Origin: Lachnospiraceae bacterium UBA7202
GTDB lineage: Bacteria > Bacillota > Clostridia > Lachnospirales > Lachnospiraceae
DNA: 64,000 nucleotides
Assembly (NCBI GenBank): GCA_002490705.1
Contig: DKUO01000049.1
Coordinates: 2,774 to 66,773 of the forward strand
Reading direction: 5' to 3'
Shown here: positions 7,880 to 15,497 of the stretch, one piece after another
Position numbering within the stretch: the first letter of the stretch is position 1
Layout of the letters: every line of letters begins with the position of its first letter
Translations under genes and position numbers: made by a program
Notes under the pieces: model-generated
Database searches by the model: none
Seen by the model: the letters and a program-made list of their open reading frames with translations, nothing else
Told to the model about the DNA's origin: nothing

Positions 7880-9961
7880 ATGCCATTATCAGACTTAAAA
7901 CTGAAGAAAATATACCGTACAAAGCAGGATAATGTCACAGACGATTTTCTTATTCCTGCACTGAAAGAAAGCTATACGTATGATCGTGGCTCAGGCTTTT
8001 TCACGCTTGATTCATTAGCTAACATTGCAGACGGTCTTATACCGTTTATTCAGCATGGTGGAGTCGTCCGTGTTGTTACTTCTGTTCAATTGAGCGATGC
8101 GGATGTTGCAATTATAAACAATGGGTTGCAGTTGCAGCAGACCATCGTAATCGAGAAAATACATCAGAAAATAGAAGAAGATATCGAAAACGAAGATACT
8201 TTGATGAAGTTAGACTTCATAACGAATCTTATCGCAGCCGGCATACTCACTATTAAAATTGCGTATCTTCCAGATGGAATTTACCATGAGAAAATAGGAG
8301 TGATGACTGATAAGGATGGAGGAAAACTGTATTTTTCGGGTTCCAACAACGCTACTGTCTCCGGACTTAATAAGAACTGGGAAACAATTATGCTCCTTAC
8401 TTCATGGTGGGGAGATGAAGAAGAAATAAAGGAACAGCAGGCCTACTTTGATCATCTTTGGGCGAATGATCTTGAAGGGCTTGAAGTAATGCCGTTTCCT
8501 GAGGCAGAACAGAAAAACCTAATACGTAAGTATAAGGTAAGCTCCGATGTCAGAACGGCGATCCAGCGTTTGCAGAATAAGTCTAAAAAGAGGACTAAGA
8601 AGAAAGATCTATATGATTACCAGAAAATAGCTGTTCGGCAGTTTCTGGACAATGATGGAAATCATTTTTATGAGATGGCGACTGGAACGGGAAAAACATT
8701 CACTGCTATTAAGTCTATTATAGCTTTGCATGAACAGAAAGAGCAGTTGTCAGCTGTTGTAATTGTTCCTCAAATAGATCTTCAAGCGCAGTGGGCAGCT
8801 GCTTTTGAAGAGGAAGGGATAAAGCCGCTCTTGTTGGGTGGATATGCGAATGCCAATGAAACCAAATATAATTTTGGTGCATTTATAATCAATTCGCTCA
8901 GCGATAATAAGCTCAATGTTGTTATAGCTACATATGATACTTTTTTTGCAAAGTTTATTAAGCAGTGTGCACCAATCGGAAAACAGGCTGTTTTTGTGGT
9001 TGATGAGGCACATAATCTGAGTCCTAATCAGATCCGTCAGTTACCGAATAGCTTTGTGTACAGGTTAGGTCTTAGCGCCACTCCGGAAAGGTATTCTCAG
9101 CAGGAAAGTGATAAAATCGTCAACTACTTTACGCGTGGCAAAATCGAAACCTACAAGTATACGATTGATGAAGCTATAGAAAATGGCTTCTTGTCGCATT
9201 ATATGTACACTCCGGTGTTTGTTAATATTTCTGACAGCGATTTCATATCATATCAGAACTACACCAAGCAGGTTATTGTTGCGCTGAATCAGGAACCTGT
9301 AGATGAGGTTCTGGTGAAAGATATTCTGACTAAAAGAAGCAGTGTGATAAAGAAGTCAAATAGCAAATTGGAAAAGCTGGAAGATATGGTTCGCAGTCAG
9401 AATGGTAAGAAGTACAACTTTAAAAACAGTGTTGTATATTGTGGTCACGGTAAGGATTATGAGACAGAAGGAAGTATTATAGATTCTGTAACAAGAATAC
9501 TTGCGCTGGAAGGGCATTATTCTGTGTCTCAGTTCACATCACATACAGCTGATCGTGCAAGAGTTCTTCGAGAATTTGAGGATGAGAATTATGATGTGCT
9601 GGTGGCTATTAAGTGCTTTGATGAAGGCGTAGATGTTCCGAAGCTGGATAAAATATACATCATGGCATCAGATGCCCTTAGCAGGCAGACGATTCAGAGA
9701 AGAGGTCGTGTTTTACGAACTTGTACTGAAACGGGCAAAAGGATAGCATACATATATGATTTTGTAGCATTACCGCCAATTAGTGTTACAGATGGTATAG
9801 GCGTTTCAAATCTTGTAGTTAATGAAATGAAGCGGGCAAAAGAATATGCCAGGTTAGCTGATAACAAGGACGACATAATGGAAGAGATGATTTCTATTAT
9901 GAAAATGTACGGAGTTAACGAGGAGGATTTAGAAAATGAGTTCAACGCAGAATCTGAATAG
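7880..9961 (+). CDS. PLD-domain superfamily 2 helicase
   Basis: The 693-aa protein joins an N-terminal phospholipase-D-like domain (LKLKKIY start, HEKIGV near 136, FSGSNN near 152-157) to a DEAD/DEAH-type motor: Walker A ATGTGKT near 267-273, VVDEAH near 372-377, LSATPER near 397-403, and QRRGRVLR near 606. PLD domains of this kind cut or bind DNA in defence helicases. The start resembles helicases annotated as Dnd phosphorothioation restriction enzymes, but no dndA/B/C genes are here. It lies 64 bases after the ATPase; its stop overlaps a 58-aa gene by 26 bases, so it is translationally coupled to it. Confidence 0.88.
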   Translation: MPLSDLKLKKIYRTKQDNVTDDFLIPALKESYTYDRGSGFFTLDSLANIADGLIPFIQHGGVVRVVTSVQLSDADVAIINNGLQLQQTIVIEKIHQKIEEDIENEDTLMKLDFITNLIAAGILTIKIAYLPDGIYHEKIGVMTDKDGGKLYFSGSNNATVSGLNKNWETIMLLTSWWGDEEEIKEQQAYFDHLWANDLEGLEVMPFPEAEQKNLIRKYKVSSDVRTAIQRLQNKSKKRTKKKDLYDYQKIAVRQFLDNDGNHFYEMATGTGKTFTAIKSIIALHEQKEQLSAVVIVPQIDLQAQWAAAFEEEGIKPLLLGGYANANETKYNFGAFIINSLSDNKLNVVIATYDTFFAKFIKQCAPIGKQAVFVVDEAHNLSPNQIRQLPNSFVYRLGLSATPERYSQQESDKIVNYFTRGKIETYKYTIDEAIENGFLSHYMYTPVFVNISDSDFISYQNYTKQVIVALNQEPVDEVLVKDILTKRSSVIKKSNSKLEKLEDMVRSQNGKKYNFKNSVVYCGHGKDYETEGSIIDSVTRILALEGHYSVSQFTSHTADRARVLREFEDENYDVLVAIKCFDEGVDVPKLDKIYIMASDALSRQTIQRRGRVLRTCTETGKRIAYIYDFVALPPISVTDGIGVSNLVVNEMKRAKEYARLADNKDDIMEEMISIMKMYGVNEEDLENEFNAESE

Positions 9962-10112
9962 TATTTTTTCAGAACTGAACTTTTCTGAAAAAGAGCAAGA
10001 GGGTTTCAACCAGGCAATTCAGGTTGCTAAGGATTATCTCAGGAACGGTGATGTTGACATGGAGAAGGAGTTTAAGGCGATTGTGGAAAAGGTGGTAAAA
10101 GATGAGATTTAA
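9936..10112 (+). CDS. 58-aa protein nested between helicase and SMC-like ATPase
   Basis: A short frame starts at ATG 9936, 9 bases after a perfect AGGAGG (9921-9926) inside the helicase gene. It ends at TAA 10110-10112, overlapping the next ATG at 10102. The product is acidic and helical (FSELNFSEKEQEGFNQAIQ, then DYLRNGD and VEKVVKDEI). Overlaps at both ends and the strong ribosome site argue that it is real. It may be a small subunit linking the helicase and the ATPase. No family was recognised. Confidence 0.75.
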   Translation: MSSTQNLNSIFSELNFSEKEQEGFNQAIQVAKDYLRNGDVDMEKEFKAIVEKVVKDEI

Positions 10113-12210
10113 GAAAATTAAGTTCGACAATTACCGATGCTTTCTTAACGGAGAAATCGAATTCTGTGAGAAAGATGGGAAAAATATCAATCTTATACTT
10201 GGAAACAATGGCGCGGGTAAAACGGAGGTGTTGTTTGCTTTCTGGTGGCTTCTTTACGGATTCAATTTTAAGCAACTGAAAAATAAGGAAGCAACACCCT
10301 ATGCCTTAAATTTTTCGCTGTATAAATCTATCCAGGACGGAGAGCGGAACAGCGCAAGTTGTTCGGTTGAGGCAGAGATTGAAGATGGAGATACAACGTA
10401 CATTGTCAATAGAACTGCCAAATATGAAAAGAAACCTACAACTATTGCAGTCACGGAAAGCCAGTCCATCAGGTATTACAAGGATAATTACGAATTATCC
10501 CTCCCTGTGCGCGATGAAGCTGAAGTGAATAAGATACTTACAAGAATTATCCCTAAGCCTATACTAAACGGCATCGTCTTTGACGGTGAGCGGATGAAGC
10601 AGCTGAGTTCACTAGATGATAGTTCTGTAAAAGCTATTGCTGGTGTCATTAATGACATAACGAATGTTGAACTTCTGGAACAGTGTCACTTGACATTTGA
10701 GCAAGTCCAGAAGGCAATAAACAAGAAGGCAAAGCAAATTGCAAAGCAGAAGGGTAATGTATCTTTGAATGCACTTATTGGCGAAATCGATGAGCTGCAA
10801 ACGAAGGTCAACAAAGCTAGAAGTGAAAGACAAGAATGCGTTGAAAAGGTTGCGGATCTTAAACTTCAGTCAAGGGAATTGTCATTGCAGCTTGATGATA
10901 TTAAAGAAGCCCGGCTTCTTGAAAAGCAGAGACGTGAGGCCCGTACTGAACTGGAACAGGAAGAAGCCAGAAAGGCAAATGCAATCCATTCTTTCACAAC
11001 AAGTATAGCTGACGGGTATTTGGCTAGCTGTGAACAGTTATTTAGCGATGTAGAGCAACTGTTGGTGGAATATGATGTTCCCGCCGATCTTACTGTTCCT
11101 GCTGCAAAGAATATTCTTGCCAGACCTAAGTGTATCTGTGGAAACACTTGGACGGAGGAAATGATCGCTGAATTGAATTCTTTGATTAGGAAGCTTCCGC
11201 CGGATAACATAAATAGTGCTATGGGGGAAAAGGTCCATCAGCTTCGTGTGGCAAGTGGAGATAAAAGAAAGGCAGTAAAAAATGATTTTGACTCTCTAAA
11301 CGAGTCAAACGAAAAAATAAAGCAATTGAAGGACCGCATCGCTTCTCTTTCCACACAGATCACAAAGAGTGGCTCCGAGGCTGCTGAAGAAATTGAGAAT
11401 AGATATCAAAAATTACAGGATGAAATAATCAGACTGTCAGCAAACCTTCAAAATATAGATTCGAGGCTTCCAGGGATGGATAAGGATTTGGAGGCTAAGA
11501 AGAAACTGAAAGCGACGCTGTCTCAGGGAGAAGCGGATACTATCACAATTGAGAAGGAATCTGCATTTGTTGAGAAGTGTCTGATCGCTCTTGAAAAGAT
11601 TAAAGGGGCTAACAGGATCACCGCATTGAAGCAGATTAATAAGAGATTACAAGAAGCTTATAAGATGCTCAGCGATGATTATGATCTTGGACGAAGAATA
11701 TACATTGTCCAGTATGATCAGGTATCCATGTTCCAGATCATCACGTATTTTGAGAACCAATATCAGGATACTCTGAGCAATATGCAGAAGAAGGGTACGG
11801 TAGCATCACTTAAAGCGATGGGGCAGTCCGATGAAGAAATACAGGAAACTGCTATCCTGTCGTGTGCCCAGCCAAATTCAACGGGACAAAGTAAGATGAA
11901 TACGCTTGCCTTTGTTAAGGCTATTCTTGACTTTGCGAATGAGCCTCAGAGCGGAGGCATTTTCGAAATGACAAAAGCTTATCCGTTGTTGATTGATGCT
12001 CCTTTCGGAGATATCTTTGATAAGAACCTTGAAAAGAGCGCAATGTCGCTGCATGCATTCACACATCAAATAATACTGATGCTGGCAAAAGATAGCTATA
12101 GGGACGTTGAGGACTATGTTGGACCATTTGTAAGCACGGTACATCTTTTTGAAAAGGAGCCGAACGAAGATCATTCCAACATTATTGTGAGTTCTATGGA
12201 GGAAATATAA
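10102..12210 (+). CDS. DndD-like SMC-type ATPase
   Basis: The 702-aa protein has the RecF/SMC layout: N-terminal Walker A GNNGAGKT (34-41) after an NYRCF motif, a long coiled coil from about 190 to 560, a C-x-C-G pair near 344-347 at a likely hinge, a signature-like segment STGQSKMNTLAFVKAI near 594, and Walker B LLIDAPFGD near 629. DndD, the ATPase of phosphorothioation clusters, and many phage-defence ATPases share this form. It overlaps the 58-aa gene before it and abuts the 150-aa gene after it, so these four form one translational unit. DNA loading or sensing coupled to the PLD-helicase is inferred. Confidence 0.85.
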   Translation: MRFKKIKFDNYRCFLNGEIEFCEKDGKNINLILGNNGAGKTEVLFAFWWLLYGFNFKQLKNKEATPYALNFSLYKSIQDGERNSASCSVEAEIEDGDTTYIVNRTAKYEKKPTTIAVTESQSIRYYKDNYELSLPVRDEAEVNKILTRIIPKPILNGIVFDGERMKQLSSLDDSSVKAIAGVINDITNVELLEQCHLTFEQVQKAINKKAKQIAKQKGNVSLNALIGEIDELQTKVNKARSERQECVEKVADLKLQSRELSLQLDDIKEARLLEKQRREARTELEQEEARKANAIHSFTTSIADGYLASCEQLFSDVEQLLVEYDVPADLTVPAAKNILARPKCICGNTWTEEMIAELNSLIRKLPPDNINSAMGEKVHQLRVASGDKRKAVKNDFDSLNESNEKIKQLKDRIASLSTQITKSGSEAAEEIENRYQKLQDEIIRLSANLQNIDSRLPGMDKDLEAKKKLKATLSQGEADTITIEKESAFVEKCLIALEKIKGANRITALKQINKRLQEAYKMLSDDYDLGRRIYIVQYDQVSMFQIITYFENQYQDTLSNMQKKGTVASLKAMGQSDEEIQETAILSCAQPNSTGQSKMNTLAFVKAILDFANEPQSGGIFEMTKAYPLLIDAPFGDIFDKNLEKSAMSLHAFTHQIILMLAKDSYRDVEDYVGPFVSTVHLFEKEPNEDHSNIIVSSMEEI

Positions 12211-12663
12211 ATGTCATTCTATGTGAATAGCAAATATCGTATCAGAAGAGCTGCGGAGCAGCAGGAAATGATGCAGAAGCTTCTTGCAGGGAATAAAGTC
12301 TTCAATGCATATAGGGACATCCTTGTGCTCTCTGCGGTTATTGGGTATAGCAACAAGGCGTATAAACCTGTTGATAAGCCTGCAAGCGATGGCGTTTTGA
12401 TGCAGTTCTTTACAGAGACCGACTATGACCTGATGGATCTGATCGCATATGCTCATACAAAGGAGCAAGCAATTCTTAAAGAAGATGGGAAGTACGAAAT
12501 TTTTGAAGCGTATGCTCATGGAGGTTTCCCTATTCTTTTAGAGTTGTTAGAGATCGATTCGACGACAGAGCTTGATGCTGCAAAGCAGGAGGCAATTCTT
12601 GTTAGGCTTGCAAGCTTACTCATAAGTAATCAGATTGCCGTAAATGACAGTCTGTTCATATAA
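12211..12663 (+). CDS. 150-aa protein of the helicase-ATPase module
   Basis: The ATG follows the preceding stop TAA directly, with GGAGG in the end of the upstream gene. The product is mostly helical (YRIRRAAEQQEMMQKLL, IAYAHTKEQ, YEIFEAYAHGGFPILLELL). It reminds me of small proteins annotated as dnd-system associated, but I cannot assign a family securely. No catalytic motif is visible. It is the last gene of the PLD-helicase/58-aa/DndD-like/150-aa unit. Confidence 0.75.
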   Translation: MSFYVNSKYRIRRAAEQQEMMQKLLAGNKVFNAYRDILVLSAVIGYSNKAYKPVDKPASDGVLMQFFTETDYDLMDLIAYAHTKEQAILKEDGKYEIFEAYAHGGFPILLELLEIDSTTELDAAKQEAILVRLASLLISNQIAVNDSLFI

Positions 12664-12676
12664 AGGATGAGCGCTA

Positions 12677-13489
12677 ATGGATGAAACAATATACACAAAG
12701 CCAGTACTTAAATGGGCGGGCGGCAAATCACAGTTGCTAGGTGAAATAATCCCCAGAATGCCGGAAACATATAATAACTACATAGAGCCCTTTTTTGGAA
12801 GCGGTGCTGTGTATTTTGCAATAGCTCCTGAGCACGCTGTTATTGCTGACAGTAATCCTGAGTTGATTAATCTTTATAGGATAATAGCTTCGGATGTAGA
12901 GGGGTTGATAAGCCTGCTGGCCACATATGAAAACACAAAAGAACGGTTTTACAGCGTCAGAGCTGTTGACTGGAAAGACATGGAGCCAATAGAAGCGGCA
13001 GCTAGGACAGTTTATTTAAATAAGACCTGTTTCAATGGTCTTTATCGTGTGAATCGGAAGGGTCTTTTCAATACTCCGTATGCAAACAACAAAAGGACTG
13101 TATTCTGCGATGAGGCTGAAATAAGAAAGGCAGCGGGACTACTAAAAAGTGCAGAAATCATATGCGGCGATTTCCATGAGGTTTTGATGGAACGGGTAAA
13201 GAGAGGGGACTTTGTTTTCTTGGATCCTCCGTATGTTCCGGTGTCAAAATATGCTGATTTTAAGAGATATACAAAAGAGCAGTTTGGAGAAGAAGATCAA
13301 CGGAAATTAGCCGAAGATGTTAAGACGCTTCACGAAAGAGGCATTAAGGTAATGCTGACTAATTCAAATCACCCTCTTGTGCATGAGTTATATGAAGATT
13401 TCAAGATAGAGGTTTTCAAGACAAGAAGGATGATAAATAAAGATGCAAATAACAGAACAGGAGAAGATGTAATTGTCACAACATATTGA
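12677..13489 (+). CDS. DNA adenine methyltransferase (D12 class), first of a pair
   Basis: The 270-aa protein transfers a methyl group from SAM to adenine N6. The SAM-binding motif lies in LKWAGGKSQLL (about 11-21) with FFGSGAVYF near 39-47, and the catalytic DPPY near 183-186. Length is that of Dam-type enzymes. A second adenine methyltransferase and an AlwI-family endonuclease follow, so the pair probably protects the two strands of an asymmetric site. It overlaps the next gene by 17 bases. Confidence 0.93.
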   Translation: MDETIYTKPVLKWAGGKSQLLGEIIPRMPETYNNYIEPFFGSGAVYFAIAPEHAVIADSNPELINLYRIIASDVEGLISLLATYENTKERFYSVRAVDWKDMEPIEAAARTVYLNKTCFNGLYRVNRKGLFNTPYANNKRTVFCDEAEIRKAAGLLKSAEIICGDFHEVLMERVKRGDFVFLDPPYVPVSKYADFKRYTKEQFGEEDQRKLAEDVKTLHERGIKVMLTNSNHPLVHELYEDFKIEVFKTRRMINKDANNRTGEDVIVTTY

Positions 13490-14498
13490 GCAACTGGATA
13501 AATTCCCGTCAACGAGATACATGGGTTCAAAAAGCAAGTTGTTGGATTCGATTTGGGAGGTATCAAAGGATTTCGAATTTAACTCTGTTTTAGATCTTTT
13601 CTCTGGTTCTGGCGTGGTTGGATATATGTATAAGTGTCACGGAAAAGAAGTGACATCTAATGACTATATGGCGATGGCCGCAACCTATGCCAAAGCGCTT
13701 ATAGAGAATAAAGATATTGTACTTTCCAACAGAGACGTTGAACGGATACTAAAACAAACTGATAATGATGGTTTTGTCGAGCGTGTGTTTAAAGATCTGT
13801 ATTTTACGGATGATGAAAACCGATTAATAGATAATATAAGAGCGAACATAAAAAGAATGCGCAATCCCCATAAAAAAGCGATTGCAAAAGCTGCGTTAAT
13901 CAGAGCCTGTATGAAAAAGCGGCCACGAGGGATATTTACTTATACCGGGCAGCGCTACAATGACGGCAGACAAGATTTACGTAAGACTATGGAAGAACAG
14001 TTCCGGGAAGCTGTAACAGTTATAAATGAAGCAGTATTTGATAATGGTCAGCAATGTGTGTCGACATGGGCAGATTCACTTAAGTTAAGAAAAAAACACT
14101 ACGATCTGGTTTATATCGATCCACCTTATTATACGCCACAGTCTGACAATGAATATGTTCGCAGGTACCATTTTGTAGAAGGCTTGGCAAGAGATTGGAA
14201 TGGAGTTGACATTCAGGAGGAGACAAAAACCAAAAAGTTCAAGTCTTATCCTACACCTTTTTCTACCAGAGATGGTGCTGAAGAAGCATTCAGAGCAATA
14301 TTCAAGAAATACGCGGATAGTATTCTGATTGTTTCATATTCATCAAACAGTGAACCGACGAAAGAAGAGATGTTAGCTCTGCTTTCAGAAGTAAAAGAAA
14401 ATGTAAAAGTTGTCCCTGTGGATTACACTTATTCATTTGGAACAAGAAAAAGTGTAAAGAGGAATAGCGTACAAGAGTATTTATTCGTGGGGTGGTAA
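13473..14498 (+). CDS. DNA adenine methyltransferase (D12 class), second of a pair
   Basis: The 341-aa protein is again an N6-adenine methyltransferase: STRYMGSKSKLL near 13-24, LDLFSGSGVVGY near 42-53, and DPPYY near 216-220. The start is TTG at 13473, preceded by AGGAG about 9 bases upstream; the gene overlaps the first methyltransferase. It is more like the DpnM/FokI-half type than its neighbour, and the two share little beyond the motifs. This fits two enzymes for the two strands of a non-palindromic site. Confidence 0.9.
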   Translation: MSQHIEQLDKFPSTRYMGSKSKLLDSIWEVSKDFEFNSVLDLFSGSGVVGYMYKCHGKEVTSNDYMAMAATYAKALIENKDIVLSNRDVERILKQTDNDGFVERVFKDLYFTDDENRLIDNIRANIKRMRNPHKKAIAKAALIRACMKKRPRGIFTYTGQRYNDGRQDLRKTMEEQFREAVTVINEAVFDNGQQCVSTWADSLKLRKKHYDLVYIDPPYYTPQSDNEYVRRYHFVEGLARDWNGVDIQEETKTKKFKSYPTPFSTRDGAEEAFRAIFKKYADSILIVSYSSNSEPTKEEMLALLSEVKENVKVVPVDYTYSFGTRKSVKRNSVQEYLFVGW

Positions 14499-14500
14499 TT

Positions 14501-15460
14501 ATGGCAAGAGCGAAAATCGAAACTGTACAGATCAGCGATACAGATTGGATGGTAGTCAAGAAATTCAAGAACGGGCTTGTGGAGAAGCGCCTGGTTAAAG
14601 ACAGGATCGATATCTGGCTTATTGGAAATACAGGTATGCGTAATCCGTGGAGAATACCAGAAGGCTTTAAGATCTATGTAGAATCTGATCAGGTAGGACG
14701 CATACGTACACCAGAAGATCAGAAGGCATTTAAGAGATTACTTGCATACAAGGGTGTTATAGGCGGAGATCCAAACAAGGATAAAGATGCGAGTATTACC
14801 AGAAAGTATCGGCTTATCTTTGGCAAGTTTGGTTTTATCTATCCGGAGGTTACATCCAAGGACGGCTTTAAACAGGAGGATATAGGTCCAGTTGATTACA
14901 TTACTCCGTTAGGCATGTTGTTCTATAATGCGCCAAATAAGGCGATGCAGCAGGAATGCTTCCTTAGAGGCTTGATGGTGCCAATGGAACAGATTGATTC
15001 AGAGACAGCATTTTCACCACTGTTATGGACACTGCAGGTTATGCTGAAACTGTATGATCTTGTGAATGACTATCGCATCAATTTTATAGAATTTGCGGTT
15101 TGTGTTCAGACAAGCAATCCACTTTCTAATATATCGGAGGTTTGTAATAGGATTATAGAGATTCGTGGCAATCGAAGAAATGCAGATAATACAGATGAAT
15201 TCGATGAGAATCTTATTCATGAAGAGTGGACACATTACTGTAAAGAGGAAGGCAATTTTAAGGAATATGCGGATATGAATATCCGTTACTTGAAAACAAC
15301 TGGCGTTATAAAAGAGGCTGGTACCGGCATAACACTCGATCCTCAACATTTACAATTGATAGAAAAGATTTCGCATAACGCCTTAAGCCAAAAGACAAGA
15401 CTGGAACGTTATATCGAGTTATGTAATGGGTCGTCACTGGTGTTTAAGGAAAAGGAATAA
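14501..15460 (+). CDS. AlwI-family type IIS restriction endonuclease
   Basis: The 319-aa product matches the AlwI/BstNBI-type endonucleases in several landmarks: TGMRNPWRIPEGF near 45-57, FGKFGFIYPEV near 108-118, YITPLGMLFY near 135-144, QQECFLRGLM near 151-160, and a helical INFIEFAV segment. AlwI cuts outside GGATC, and its genes come with two adenine methyltransferases, exactly the order seen here. ATG 14501 was chosen because GGGGTGG precedes it with 5-base spacing. The specificity here is predicted, not shown. Confidence 0.75.
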   Translation: MARAKIETVQISDTDWMVVKKFKNGLVEKRLVKDRIDIWLIGNTGMRNPWRIPEGFKIYVESDQVGRIRTPEDQKAFKRLLAYKGVIGGDPNKDKDASITRKYRLIFGKFGFIYPEVTSKDGFKQEDIGPVDYITPLGMLFYNAPNKAMQQECFLRGLMVPMEQIDSETAFSPLLWTLQVMLKLYDLVNDYRINFIEFAVCVQTSNPLSNISEVCNRIIEIRGNRRNADNTDEFDENLIHEEWTHYCKEEGNFKEYADMNIRYLKTTGVIKEAGTGITLDPQHLQLIEKISHNALSQKTRLERYIELCNGSSLVFKEKE

Positions 15461-15497
15461 CTCTGATATTCAATAATTGGCTTGGAAGGAGGAGCGC

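Noticed and set aside
6571..7938. 455-codon minus-strand frame opposite the ATPase
   Set aside because: Antisense shadow of a clear AAA_13 gene; no recognisable domain or ribosome site.
9936..12663. Complete Dnd phosphorothioation system
   Set aside because: No cysteine desulfurase, DndB or DndC (PAPS-reductase-like) gene is in the window; only DndD-like and helicase parts.
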